Shown: positions 43,878 through 53,056, counted from the first letter of the stretch. The stretch: DNA of 64,000 nt from Gemmatimonadota bacterium (GCA_029262195.1 JAJCZX010000030.1:433615-497614); one strand, 5' to 3'. Program-made: numbers and translations. Notes: generated from the letters alone by a model not told the origin.

Positions 43878-44972
43878 ATGGATTTAAAACGTTCGAAGAC
43901 TCTCGCCAGCGCAGGACTGCTTCTTCTGGCTCTGAGCGCCTGTACAGACAGTACGACCGGCCCCGCCCGTGAGGCCTTCGACCCGGTTACGACTTCTCAG
44001 GATATTCAGATCGTCGAAGACGCTTTCGACACGCCGATTTATAACAGCATGGAGTCGCTGGGACGCGCCTTCCGAATTCCTGGTGCTAACCTCGGGTCGA
44101 GCGCAGCAAGTTTGGCCGCCAGTTCCGTGGGCACCGATGCCAATTACGGCGATGTGGTTAGGATCTCAGAAGCGATCATGAATTCATTCAGTTCGCCACA
44201 GGTAATCCTTATTCCAGAGCAATACCGAGGCCTCACGCTCGTCTACAACCCGGAGACTGAAGACTATGAAGTCGACGAGTCTCTCGAGGGAGCGCCTGAC
44301 AACGGCATCCGGTTCATCCTTTATGCGGTAAATCCTCTTTCAAAAGATATCGCTTTACCGCTCACTGAAATTGGTCACGCCGACCTCCTCGACGAGAGCA
44401 CTGAGACAGCGGGCACGGTACGGATAATTGCGATTTCAGGCGACATCGAATTCATGAACTACACCGTGAGTTTGACAGGCACCGCATTGAATCCATCGGT
44501 TCAGATACTGGGAAGGGTGAGTGACGGCACGACCGTCGTCGAACTGGACTTGACCAATTCGGCCAGTATAAACATCGGTGGCGCTACCGTATCGCTGGTC
44601 TACGACATAGCCATTCCATCGCGGAATTTTGAAATTTCGGCGACCCTCACCATCGAGGTATCTGTCCAAACGGAACAAACGACAGTTACGATTGATGTCC
44701 GGTTCACCGAAGGCCGCGATTCAGTCCAGATCGCCGGTACAATAGTTAACGATGTCGGGACGCTCGAGGTACTCGTAAACGGCGATGTGTTCGCGCTCGT
44801 CACCCAGTCAGGTGATGGTTTCTCAGTCACCGGTGCGGATGGTTCCGACCTTACGCTGGAACAGGCACGTGCCCTTGAAGAGATCACAGATGGTTTGCAG
44901 GAAGTGTTCGACACCTTCGACACATTCTTCGAACCCGTCCAGTTCCTCTTCGGCGAATTCGGCGAAGACTAA
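43878..44972 (+). CDS. Lipoprotein of unknown function
   Basis: A 364-residue protein. The ATG at 43878 has GGAGG five bases upstream and starts a signal with lipobox LSAC, so it is anchored in a membrane facing outward. The mature part is rich in beta segments and Thr/Ser/Val (VRIIAISGDIEF; TISATLTIEVSV-like runs), suggesting an all-beta domain, perhaps a barrel-shaped lipocalin-type or adhesin-type fold. The ending LQEVFDTFDTFFEPVQ is acidic and aromatic. No enzyme motif is seen. The upstream frame to 43773 is the helicase gene's promoter side. A strong terminator follows. Confidence 0.72.
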   Translation: MDLKRSKTLASAGLLLLALSACTDSTTGPAREAFDPVTTSQDIQIVEDAFDTPIYNSMESLGRAFRIPGANLGSSAASLAASSVGTDANYGDVVRISEAIMNSFSSPQVILIPEQYRGLTLVYNPETEDYEVDESLEGAPDNGIRFILYAVNPLSKDIALPLTEIGHADLLDESTETAGTVRIIAISGDIEFMNYTVSLTGTALNPSVQILGRVSDGTTVVELDLTNSASINIGGATVSLVYDIAIPSRNFEISATLTIEVSVQTEQTTVTIDVRFTEGRDSVQIAGTIVNDVGTLEVLVNGDVFALVTQSGDGFSVTGADGSDLTLEQARALEEITDGLQEVFDTFDTFFEPVQFLFGEFGED

Positions 44973-44994
44973 TCTTCAATTCAAAAAAATATCA

Positions 44995-45028
44995 GGGTGG
45001 AGTCTTCTAAGGGCTCCACCCTTTTTTT
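44995..45028 (+). terminator. Intrinsic terminator
   Basis: GGGTGGAG (44995-45002) pairs with CTCCACCC (45014-45021), followed by seven T. It ends the lipoprotein gene; the convergent M1 gene stops at its edge. Confidence 0.92.
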
Positions 45029-46910
45029 ACTCTCGCACCCAGCTGTTGTTGGTGCGATCTACGTCTGGAAATGCTGACCTGGGATCGAGCGTAACCGACG
45101 AGGCGTGTCCGTCTAACTCCAACACATAGGTGTCGTTTCCGGCCAGCCAGTGGGTTATCGGAACAGTGTGCTCGATCGCCCCGCCTTCGTCAAGCTCGAC
45201 CACAAATGTTGCGGGCAACACAACATCGCCATGGTCTCGGATCGTGATAACCGTGCGGTCGCCGGAGACCGACACCGAGTGATCCATCACGTCAGTCTCG
45301 AAAAACAGAGGCCGCCAGAACCAATCGAGGTCCTGTCCTGCGTGTCTCTCAAAGGTGTTAAAAAAATCCCACGGTTGGGGGTGTTTGAACTTCCAACTTT
45401 CAAAAAAATCCCTGAAGGCGGCAACAAAGACATCGTCACCCAGGACTTCGCGCAAAACACCTAACACGACTGCCGGTTTGGTGTATGCGGCCAATCCTCG
45501 TTGACCGTGTGGGTTCACCAGGTCGGTATGCCTCATCAGAGGTACCTCGGCCTCCGTGCCCGCAAACGCCAGGTAAAACTGGTTGGCACCCCAGGGGGCA
45601 AGTTTTGAGCCGGCAAGTTCGGCGCTGGAAACTTCATCCCAGTAGCTGATTATTCCTTCGTCCATCCAGGCGTGCTTCTTCTCCATGTTGCCAACCATCA
45701 TGGGAAACCACTGATGGCCGCCCTCGTGGATTGTCACTCCCGCTAACCCCCTCGGGTTGTTCGTACTGGGGTTGAAAATCAGCATCGGGTATTCCATACC
45801 GCCCACGGGGCCCTCGGTAATAGTGAGCTGAGGATAGGCGTAGTCGCCAAGATATGCTGAAAAACTTCTGATCGTGTGGGTGACGTACGAAACACCTTCA
45901 GTCCACGCATCCAACTCTGGACGATAAAACGCATGGGCAATCACACTGTCGTTGGCCCGCGCTGCGTCCCATACATATTCGTTAGAGGTCGACCATGCAA
46001 AATCTCGTACGTCTTCCGCATGATACTTCCATGTCAACTTTCCATCATTGGAGCTATTCGTCCCTTCGCGCGACTCACGATGTCCAACGTCGATGACCCT
46101 GACGGTAGCATCACTGTTTGCCGCAGCCTCAAGTCGCGAGGCGGCAGCTGGCGCCAACACCTGCCTGGCGTTGGTGATCGTTCCCGTAGCCCCGACAAGC
46201 CACCCGGTGGGAACTGTAAGCTCCACATCGAAGTCACCGTATTCCAGATAAAATTCGCCGTCGCCGAGATAGGGAGCCCGATCCCAACCGTACACGTCAT
46301 CGTAAACCGCAACGCGGGGATACCACTGCGCTACGGCGAAGATCCGCCCCTGGAAATTGCCGTTTCGGAACGTTGGCGCCGGGGGTATGGTGTGTTGCCA
46401 GGAGATTTCGATCTCAGCCACGGAACCGGTAGCGATGGGTGACTCCAGTTCGATTTGGAGTAGCGTCAACGCCTCGTAATACCCGCCACCCGGATGTGAG
46501 TATTCGACATCAGTGCCATTGACCGTTACCGAGCCGATGGAAGCCCCACCTGTAATGGGAGCGCGCCGGTTACGCCGAGCACCGGGAGCAAAAACATTCT
46601 GCTCGACCCGAATAAACAGTTGTTCAAGATCGTCAGGCGAGTTGTTGTGGTAAGTGATGACCTCGTGGCCCGTAAGGCGACCTTCGACAACATCCAATTC
46701 AGCCTGAATCCGGTAATCTGCTCTCTGTTGCCAGTAGTTCGCTCCGGGACGCCCTGATTCACTCCTGGTCCCGCCCTCAAGCGCCCCTCTGTAAGCACTC
46801 ACGACTCGTAGCGGCCGAGGCGGTATCCGCTCCTGGGCCTCCACCGACCCTGCGGCCCAAAAGGCAACCACTACCGCGATTTCAGGGAGACGAAAGTTTC
46901 TCCTGATCAT
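45027..46910 (-). CDS. M1-family metallopeptidase, exported
   Basis: A 627-residue zinc peptidase. A signal peptide (ending VEAQ) begins at the ATG 46910, with GGAG six bases upstream. The motif HEGGHQWF (His395, Glu396, His399) and Glu418 in MDEGI give the zinc site; GGMEYP (370-375) is the aminopeptidase exopeptidase signature. The N-terminal beta domain binds the peptide N-terminus in this family. Two regions, IRRNFRLPE and the C-terminal VTLDPRSAFPDVDRTN, are typical of bacterial M1 relatives. The start overlaps the rmuC end by 29 bases. Confidence 0.94.
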   Translation of the reverse strand: MIRRNFRLPEIAVVVAFWAAGSVEAQERIPPRPLRVVSAYRGALEGGTRSESGRPGANYWQQRADYRIQAELDVVEGRLTGHEVITYHNNSPDDLEQLFIRVEQNVFAPGARRNRRAPITGGASIGSVTVNGTDVEYSHPGGGYYEALTLLQIELESPIATGSVAEIEISWQHTIPPAPTFRNGNFQGRIFAVAQWYPRVAVYDDVYGWDRAPYLGDGEFYLEYGDFDVELTVPTGWLVGATGTITNARQVLAPAAASRLEAAANSDATVRVIDVGHRESREGTNSSNDGKLTWKYHAEDVRDFAWSTSNEYVWDAARANDSVIAHAFYRPELDAWTEGVSYVTHTIRSFSAYLGDYAYPQLTITEGPVGGMEYPMLIFNPSTNNPRGLAGVTIHEGGHQWFPMMVGNMEKKHAWMDEGIISYWDEVSSAELAGSKLAPWGANQFYLAFAGTEAEVPLMRHTDLVNPHGQRGLAAYTKPAVVLGVLREVLGDDVFVAAFRDFFESWKFKHPQPWDFFNTFERHAGQDLDWFWRPLFFETDVMDHSVSVSGDRTVITIRDHGDVVLPATFVVELDEGGAIEHTVPITHWLAGNDTYVLELDGHASSVTLDPRSAFPDVDRTNNSWVRE

Positions 46911-47853
46911 CAATTTCTCCAATTTGTGTTATCGTATCAAAGCCGGTAACAATTCCGCCCAGTTGTTTTTCTGCTTCTTCGTACTGGCGAGTAGCGTTTA
47001 ACAGGTGTTTACCCACGAGATCGAAATTTCGTTCAAAGCGCTCAAAACGGCCCTGCAACCCTGCCAGAGACTCTTGGATCTCTTTCGCCCTTCGTCCGAC
47101 TTCCATGCCTTTGAGACCGTGCATTATCGCGGTCAAGTAGGCGTAAAAGGTGTTGGGGGACACCATAATCACTTTGTGTGCAAGGGCATACGACGCCGGG
47201 CTGCCATCGTCCAGGACCCCGTGTTTTACCGCTTCATAGAAAACACTCTCGGCAGGCACATACATCAACGCAAAGTCATAGGTGTTTTCTTCCGGGCGAA
47301 TGTACTTTGTGGCAATTTCGTCAACTCGGGCACGCAAACTTCTGTGGAAGTTGCGCGTCTCCCGGTTCCGCTCTTCGCCTGTAGCATCGAGCATTCGCTG
47401 ACAGGCCTCGAGAGGGAACTTCGAATCGATCGGAACTAACCTTGGTCCGATTCGTAGTACCGCATCCACGGTCTCGCCCGACTTGAAGGTATATTGAGTC
47501 CTGTAGAGAGAGGCCGGAAAAACCTGCTGGAGCATTTCCTCCAACCATGTCTCACCAAGGGTTCCACGGAGTTTCGGGACTCGCAGCAATTCTTGCACGT
47601 CAGCCACCGTTTCCCCCACCGCCTCTAATCGTTTTGTCGATTCCACAAGTGATCCGAGTCGCTCCCGAACATCGGCAACAGCACGCCCGGCTTCACCCAA
47701 TCGGTCACTCTGGGCTGTCGCCATCCCGTCTAACCTCAATCTCAACTCGACCAATTCCCGGTGAACCGCCGCTTCATTGGTTTTGTTACGAACCAGCACC
47801 AACACACCTATAAGGAGCATTACCGCGATCAGGGAGAGGAGTAGCAGGTCCAA
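46882..47853 (-). CDS. rmuC: DNA recombination protein RmuC
   Basis: A 323-residue protein with an N-terminal membrane anchor (LLLSLIAVMLLIGVLVLV) followed by a long coiled coil (VAVRERLGSLVESTKRLEAVGETVADVQE-like) and the RmuC nuclease-like domain (LRGTLGETWLEEMLQQV; VDAVLRIGPRLVPIDSKFPLEACQ; YIRPEENTYDFALMYVPAESVFYEAV). The family limits inversions at short repeats. The start is a TTG at 47853 beside the 7-base repeat; an ATG at 47820 is possible and would trim the anchor. Overlaps the M1 gene by 29 bases. Confidence 0.92.
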   Translation of the reverse strand: MDLLLLSLIAVMLLIGVLVLVRNKTNEAAVHRELVELRLRLDGMATAQSDRLGEAGRAVADVRERLGSLVESTKRLEAVGETVADVQELLRVPKLRGTLGETWLEEMLQQVFPASLYRTQYTFKSGETVDAVLRIGPRLVPIDSKFPLEACQRMLDATGEERNRETRNFHRSLRARVDEIATKYIRPEENTYDFALMYVPAESVFYEAVKHGVLDDGSPASYALAHKVIMVSPNTFYAYLTAIMHGLKGMEVGRRAKEIQESLAGLQGRFERFERNFDLVGKHLLNATRQYEEAEKQLGGIVTGFDTITQIGEIDDQEKLSSP

Positions 47854-47856
47854 TAG

Positions 47857-47890
47857 AGTCAGAAGTCAGAAGTCAGAAGTTTGAGAGTCA
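47857..47890. repeat. Tandem 7-base repeat AGTCAGA
   Basis: Three exact copies of AGTCAGA (47857-47877) plus degenerate continuation AGTTTGAGAGTCA. It lies directly upstream of the rmuC start. Confidence 0.75.
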
Positions 47891-47966
47891 CAGGTAGGAA
47901 AGTACGGAATGGTGGCAGAAGTTGAAGGGTTGAATTCTCCTCCCGGTTTTCTGGTTAGTTTTGATA

Positions 47967-48608
47967 ATGCGAAAACCGAAACACTTTCTATTCGACCTCG
48001 ATGGCACCTTAATTGATTCAATCGAGTTAATTGCGAGCAGCTTCCGAGTGACTTTCAAGCAGCATATGCACGACCCTCCACCGGAGCAGCAGTGGCTGGA
48101 AACTATCGGGCAGACTCTCCATACCCAGTTTTCCAATTTTGTGGACGACGAGGCCAAGATTGAAAGGATGATATTGACCTATCGCGAACACAACGAGCGG
48201 AACCACGACAAAATGGTCAGAGGATATCCCGGTGTCAGGGAGGCCGTGTCCAGCCTTGCCGGTGGCGCTGGCGAAATCGGTATTGTAACCAGCAAAATTC
48301 GCCGCATGGCTATCAGGGGCCTGGAACATTGCGGGTACGGAGGAGTGTTCGAAACCATCATAGGATCGGACGACGTCGACCAACACAAACCTCATCCAGC
48401 ACCAATCTTAAAGGCCCTGGATGAGCTCAGTATCGCCGCGAAAGAGACCATCTATATAGGTGATTCTCCGCACGACATGCGCTCTGGCCGAGCGGCAGGG
48501 GTCCAAACCGGAGCGGTACTCTGGGGCCCTTACGACAAAGAGAGTCTCGCCGTCACCGAACCAGACCGCTGGTTCGGCAAAGCGGACGACCTGCTTGAGC
48601 TTTGTTGA
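47967..48608 (+). CDS. HAD-superfamily phosphatase (phosphoglycolate/PpaX-like)
   Basis: A 213-residue HAD hydrolase. The nucleophile motif FDLDGTLIDS is at residues 9-18 (Asp10, Asp12), TSKIRRMAIRGLEH motif II with the Thr/Ser, KPHPAPILKAL motif III with the Lys, and IYIGDSPHDMRSGRAAG motif IV. The helical cap between motifs I and II is short, as in phosphoglycolate phosphatases and pyrophosphatase PpaX. Exact substrate unclear. The ATG at 47967 is preceded by a TTG two codons earlier. The next gene begins 150 bases on. Confidence 0.93.
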   Translation: MRKPKHFLFDLDGTLIDSIELIASSFRVTFKQHMHDPPPEQQWLETIGQTLHTQFSNFVDDEAKIERMILTYREHNERNHDKMVRGYPGVREAVSSLAGGAGEIGIVTSKIRRMAIRGLEHCGYGGVFETIIGSDDVDQHKPHPAPILKALDELSIAAKETIYIGDSPHDMRSGRAAGVQTGAVLWGPYDKESLAVTEPDRWFGKADDLLELC

Positions 48609-48756
48609 GGACCTCAGATTTCGACCTCCGGGCCCGGCAAAACCTGCAATCGCGCAGTACTTGTATAGGTCCTATATTTTGGAACCATACCAATCCTGGC
48701 ATCCTGGTTAACGGACGGTTGACGTTCTTAGCCGAACGCCCTGTAGGAGGTAGTTG

Positions 48757-49953
48757 ATGATTTTCGCACGCGCGCGGATTTTGATCGTTGAAGACAACCC
48801 GAGCGAGTTAGAGGCGTTCCGCAAATTGCTGGCCCGGGAAGGCAAATTTCAACTTGATACCGCTGACAACGCGATCGATGGCATTCGCCTCGCCAAGACT
48901 CACGTGCCTGACCTCATTATCTCCGACTATAACATGCCCGAAATGAACGGTTTCGAGTTTTGTCGCCGTATGAAGCAAGACCCGCGAACGGCTGGAGTCA
49001 TGTTTGTCGTCGTCACAGCCTTTCACGACACGGAGCTTAAGGTCGAGGGACTCAACATCGGGATCGACGATTACCTCACCAAACCGGTTGAAGCTGCGGA
49101 ATTGTTCGCGAAGGTTCGCTCGATGCTGCGCATCAAAAATCTTCACGACCGACTCAGGAAAGAGAAACTGGATCTGGAAGAGGTCCACGAGGGCCTTCGG
49201 GTGAGTTTCGGCCAACTACAAAACGTCTTGTTGGAAATGATCAACAACTCACTACCCGGAGCCGCGGTACGAGGGAGACGCCTGGCAGATGCATGTTTTC
49301 GTTTGGCCGAATTGTTGCACGTGCCCCATCGGTTCACGGGTGATCTCGGATCCGCAGCGATGCTGTTGGAATGTGGCAAACTATTTCAAGGCTCGGATTC
49401 CAGGGCAGTTGATCTGAATGACCTCCCGTCGGACAATTGGAATTATGTGCGGGGATCCCATGCCATCCTTAGCCGCGTCGACCGCCTCAGCGATTCGGCT
49501 GACATCATCATCGGCATTTTTGAAAACTGGGATGGAAGCGGCCATCCCGCGGGACAAAGTGGAGGTCAAATCCCGCTCCGGTCCCGAATATTGCGCATAC
49601 TGGTCGATTTTTTCCATCATCTCCGTAGGGAAAGGCTAAGAGGCAACCCGATCGACCCCTACAAGACAATGGAAGTTTTGGCCAAAGACTCCGGCATTGC
49701 CTACGACCCGGCGGTCGTCGCTAACCTGCGAACAATGGTAAACGATGCCACCAATACCCAATGGCTGGAAACCAATTACCGCATTCCGGTTTCCAGTTTG
49801 ACTAACGGTATGGTTTTGGCAGAAGACCTCTTCACCCACAACGGAGTCAAATTGATTTCGGAGGGGGCAACCGTGACCGATGCGCTCCTTGAAACTATCC
49901 TCAAGGAACACAGGGGCGAACCGATCGTGGACGGTGCACTGGTCAACTACTGA
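48757..49953 (+). CDS. Response regulator with degenerate HD-GYP output domain
   Basis: A 398-residue protein. Residues 1-125 are a receiver domain (acidic pocket VEDN, phospho-acceptor Asp57 in IISDYNMPEMNG, Thr in VVVTAFHD, Lys in YLTKPVEA). After a coiled coil comes a region like HD-GYP phosphodiesterases: WDGSGHPAGQSGGQIPLRSRILRI matches the HDGSGYPxG...IPLxxRI motif. But the catalytic HD of HDIGKI is replaced by ECGKL, so it probably lacks cyclic-di-GMP hydrolysis and may only bind a nucleotide or a partner. The ATG at 48757 has GGAGG six bases upstream. Confidence 0.9.
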   Translation: MIFARARILIVEDNPSELEAFRKLLAREGKFQLDTADNAIDGIRLAKTHVPDLIISDYNMPEMNGFEFCRRMKQDPRTAGVMFVVVTAFHDTELKVEGLNIGIDDYLTKPVEAAELFAKVRSMLRIKNLHDRLRKEKLDLEEVHEGLRVSFGQLQNVLLEMINNSLPGAAVRGRRLADACFRLAELLHVPHRFTGDLGSAAMLLECGKLFQGSDSRAVDLNDLPSDNWNYVRGSHAILSRVDRLSDSADIIIGIFENWDGSGHPAGQSGGQIPLRSRILRILVDFFHHLRRERLRGNPIDPYKTMEVLAKDSGIAYDPAVVANLRTMVNDATNTQWLETNYRIPVSSLTNGMVLAEDLFTHNGVKLISEGATVTDALLETILKEHRGEPIVDGALVNY

Positions 49954-50158
49954 TCACGACGCTCCCGGTTGGCGGTCAAGAATTTGGGGGCAATCTGGTT
50001 TCCAAACGATGGCCGCCGATGCGCCCAGGTTCGACACTACTACCGAGACCGCCGAACAAATGAGAGACCGGTGGTCAAATCTGAAGCGGATCGCGCACAC
50101 GACTATTTAAGGGTCCCCTCGCGACTTTGGTACTCGCTACCTGGCGGTTAGTCGCCCA
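49954..50158. other. Non-coding stretch after the response regulator
   Basis: No supported gene. A 33-codon plus-strand frame (50009-50110, MAADAPRFDTTTETAEQM...) is open but has no ribosome site or recognisable family. The stretch continues into the REC-Fis remnant and a further 230 bases before the DUF4097 gene, over which I see nothing else certain. Confidence 0.4.
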
Positions 50159-50287
50159 TCAATCTGACTTCTTTTTCTTGTTTAACTTATTCCTGAGCGT
50201 CCGCTCACTAACACCGAGAAGACTGGATGCTTTCGTGCGATTCCTGTCGACTGCGGGCTCATCATCAACACAAAGAATCGTTGCCAT
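50159..50287 (-). pseudogene. Remnant of a REC-Fis response regulator (42 codons)
   Basis: The minus-strand frame reads MATILCVDDEPAV, the start of a receiver domain with its acidic pair, then joins directly to DRNRTKASSLLGVSERTLRN and ends KLNKKKKSD. The second part is the end of a Fis-type helix-turn-helix, as at the C-terminus of NtrC-like or REC-Fis regulators. The phosphorylation site and most of the receiver are missing, so this is most simply an in-frame internal deletion. A functional mini-protein cannot be excluded. The ribosome site is weak (AGAGG 12 bases upstream). Confidence 0.65.
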
Positions 50288-50517
50288 TTACGCGAAAACG
50301 CCTCTGGTTTTGAGGTATTCAGGAGAATGTAGAGCGCTACACCCATACAGGATCCGGCCAAAGCTCAGACCGACAAGAAGTATTGTATCTCCGCAATTCG
50401 ACCGCAACATAGGCTTCCACTCACTTTTTTCGCACATCAAGTTCAAACCTTTCCGAGCTCTAGAATGTCTAAATAAGGAAATATGCTTTTCGAACCCGAA
50501 CCACGGCAGTCCGAACG

Positions 50518-51603
50518 ATGACATTTTCCGGAACAGCGCTCGCGCTTACAATCGCCTCTGTACTCTTAGTACCACAGGAGACGTTGGCGCAGGACAGTTA
50601 CTCGCTCTCTGGCCAGCGGGTGGCCATCTACAATCTTGTTGGTGAAGTAGAAATAGTGGCGGGAACCGGCTCCGAGGTTTCGGTGGAAGTGATTACTGGT
50701 GGAGAAGACCGGGGTGAACTCAGGTTTGAGACCGGCGAAAAGTGCGGCGCCAATACTTTGAGGATTGTGTACCCCGACGACGATATCGTTTACCCAACAA
50801 TCCGTGGCCGAACTCAGGTGCATGTTCGCGATGATGGTACGTTTTACGGCCACCATAACTGGCATCGAGGTTTCGATTGGGGTTGCGAGACCCAGCGCAG
50901 ACGTCAAAACGAAGAGGTGGAAATTTCTAACCGGGGTCGTGGGGCTGAAGCCTTCGCTGACCTGAGAATCGAGGTTCCTGAAGGCAAGACCCTGGAAGTT
51001 TATCTTGCCGCAGGAAGGATTACAGCCGACAATATAAGCGGTCGGCTGATCATAGACGCTGGTGCCGTCACGGTTGAGGCGTCGAATGTTGAAGGCGAAT
51101 TCCTGGTTGACACCGGCTCGGGTAGCATAAATCTGGACGGTGGCCGAGGAGATATTTTCCTGGATACCGGCTCCGGTGAGATTGAGGTACGCAACATCGA
51201 AGGTGACGTCGTCATACTGGACACCGGCTCGGGACAGGTGACTGGATCCTCCATCACCACTTCCAACCTCAGCGTCGACACCGGTTCCGGCTCCGTGGAT
51301 CTGACCGCCGTCACCAGCAGCGACATCAATATTGATACAGGTAGCGGGTCGGTAGATTTGACATTGCTGAGCGCTTTCGACGACCTCGTCATCGATACTG
51401 GCAGCGGCTCAGTCGACCTTCGACTTGCCGTAGAGCCCGATGCCCGAATTGAGGTGGACACGGGCTCCGGAGGCATCGACATCGATTTCCCCATCTCGGT
51501 GAGAAGATGGGAACGCACCAACGTCACCGGTACCGCAGGGAACGGTTCCGGCCGCCTTTTGATCGACACCGGATCCGGCGGCGTATCCATCAGCCGCAGA
51601 TGA
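50518..51603 (+). CDS. DUF4097-type secreted beta-solenoid protein with eight DTGSG repeats
   Basis: A 361-residue secreted protein. Residues 1-24 are a signal peptide (ending LAQ). Residues 25-170 form a mixed region; from about residue 198 to the end, DTGSG recurs eight times (for example VDTGSGSINLDG, IDTGSGSVDLTL, IDTGSGGVSISRR), one per 18-20 residues, the pattern of a right-handed beta-helix as in DUF4097. Ser/Asp/Gly turns alternate with short hydrophobic strands. The role is unknown; such proteins may stick to surfaces or polymers. The start ATG at 50518 has no strong ribosome site. Confidence 0.88.
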   Translation: MTFSGTALALTIASVLLVPQETLAQDSYSLSGQRVAIYNLVGEVEIVAGTGSEVSVEVITGGEDRGELRFETGEKCGANTLRIVYPDDDIVYPTIRGRTQVHVRDDGTFYGHHNWHRGFDWGCETQRRRQNEEVEISNRGRGAEAFADLRIEVPEGKTLEVYLAAGRITADNISGRLIIDAGAVTVEASNVEGEFLVDTGSGSINLDGGRGDIFLDTGSGEIEVRNIEGDVVILDTGSGQVTGSSITTSNLSVDTGSGSVDLTAVTSSDINIDTGSGSVDLTLLSAFDDLVIDTGSGSVDLRLAVEPDARIEVDTGSGGIDIDFPISVRRWERTNVTGTAGNGSGRLLIDTGSGGVSISRR

Positions 51604-51703
51604 CATCCCGGAGAGCCCGACGCTACGACCCAGCGCTCGGCCTCTTTTCATACCTACATTCTGCATTCTATTATTATTACCTCACCTGTTACATGAGGTA
51701 ACA

Positions 51704-52816
51704 TTGGCATTCATTCCGTTTGAGCTGGAACGCTGGCAAAGTCGCTGGGAACATCGCGTAAAATTTAATCTTTCTGAGAGTGGAGTAGACCCGCTTTCCA
51801 CTGCTGAACTTCTGGCATTGGACAACAGAGATGCCGGTCAGATGCTCGACATCGGGCTCGGATACGCCCAGGGCAACGGCTCCGATGAACTGCGTGACGG
51901 GATAGCCAGACTCTATGAAGGGGCGACCCGGGAAAACGTCATGGTTACCACAGGGAGCGCAGAGGCGAACTTCCTGGTCTGCTGGGCGCTCCTCAAACCC
52001 GGAGACGAAGTGGCTATTCTCATGCCCACCTACATGCAGACATGGGGCCTCGCACAAAATCTGGGCGCAACGATAAAAGAGATTCCACTGTTGCCTGAAA
52101 ACGGGTGGGAACCGGATCCCGTCGATGTCCGACGTGCTATCGGGCCCAAAACCAAACTTGTCATTATCACCAACCCCAACAACCCCACGGGTCATGTGCT
52201 GAGTGCGGTGGCCCTCACTTTATTGACCGACTGCGCTAGAGAACATGGCGCCTGGGTTCTCGCCGATGAGGTCTACCAGGGAGCCGAGTTAAACGGACAG
52301 ACCACGCCGACCATGTGGGGGAGTTACGAGAAGATACTTGTCAGCGGGTCACTTTCAAAAGCCTACGGACTTCCCGGACTTAGAATCGGTTGGGTCACCG
52401 GCGACCGACAATTTGTTGAGGGACTGTGGGCGAGAAACGATTACGTCGCCATTTGCCCTACCACCTCGGGCGACTATCTCGCGCAAATCGCAATCAACCG
52501 CAGAGACGAGATCCTCGTACGTACCCGCGGCATTCTGAACACCAACTATGCAATTGTTGAGGATTGGCTCAGAAACAACAACCTCCTCGGTTGGACCCCC
52601 GCCGAGGCCGGAGCGATCTGCCTCACCTCTTATGAAGGGGGACCCGAGCCTGCGGAGCTTGCAGAAGCGCTTCGCAGGGACTATGAAATGTTGATCGTTC
52701 CAGGGCACCAGTTCGGCCTGGGTCGATACATCAGGATCGGTATCGGTAACCCCACTGCCGAACTCCAGAAAGCACTGCAAGTGCTTGAAGTCGGTTTGAA
52801 AAGCCTCCTGAAATAA
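51704..52816 (+). CDS. PLP-dependent aminotransferase, class I/II
   Basis: A 370-residue fold-type I aminotransferase. The PLP lysine is Lys219 in VSGSLSKAYGLPGLRIGW, the phosphate site TGSAEAN (83-89), the ring Tyr/Asp pair in LADEVYQG (187-193) and the NPNNPTG loop (157-163) are intact. The last arginine is in RYIRIGIGNP. It most resembles broad-range aspartate/aromatic or MalY-type enzymes that act on amino acids; substrate not set. The start is a TTG at 51704, with GAGGT five bases upstream. Upstream lies the beta-solenoid gene, downstream 147 bases to a sigma-54 promoter. Confidence 0.94.
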   Translation: MAFIPFELERWQSRWEHRVKFNLSESGVDPLSTAELLALDNRDAGQMLDIGLGYAQGNGSDELRDGIARLYEGATRENVMVTTGSAEANFLVCWALLKPGDEVAILMPTYMQTWGLAQNLGATIKEIPLLPENGWEPDPVDVRRAIGPKTKLVIITNPNNPTGHVLSAVALTLLTDCAREHGAWVLADEVYQGAELNGQTTPTMWGSYEKILVSGSLSKAYGLPGLRIGWVTGDRQFVEGLWARNDYVAICPTTSGDYLAQIAINRRDEILVRTRGILNTNYAIVEDWLRNNNLLGWTPAEAGAICLTSYEGGPEPAELAEALRRDYEMLIVPGHQFGLGRYIRIGIGNPTAELQKALQVLEVGLKSLLK

Positions 52817-52962
52817 TCCGCTTCTCAGGCTGCGAAACCTACGAATTAACCTTTTTCTTGCGGCTTGCAAGGACCTTAAAGGTGCGACGAAAGCGACTCG
52901 ACACCCCGGAGAACCTTAGCGTTTTAGCCGTTTTCTCCCACGACGCGAGGCAAAAAAAGGAA

Positions 52963-52978
52963 TGGCACGATAGTTGCA
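52963..52978 (+). promoter_or_regulatory. Candidate sigma-54 promoter (-24/-12)
   Basis: TGGCACG-ATAG-TTGCA matches the sigma-54 consensus TGGCACG-N4-TTGCW at every position, with GG and GC in the right 10-base spacing. Transcription would start near 52990 and run right. About 60 bases on there is a strong ribosome site (AAGGAGG at 53037-53043) before ATG 53049, whose frame is only MQEWK. No enhancer element could be picked out by eye. Confidence 0.65.
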
Positions 52979-53056
52979 ATTTTGCAGGCTGAACATGATC
53001 GTCGCACAGTTTGCCGAATAAACATTGGACTGAAGAAAGGAGGACAAAATGCAGGA

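Noticed and set aside
50288..50524. A 78-codon minus-strand frame ending just before the REC-Fis remnant
   Set aside because: No ribosome site, no family resemblance, and mixed hydrophobic and charged order typical of chance frames.
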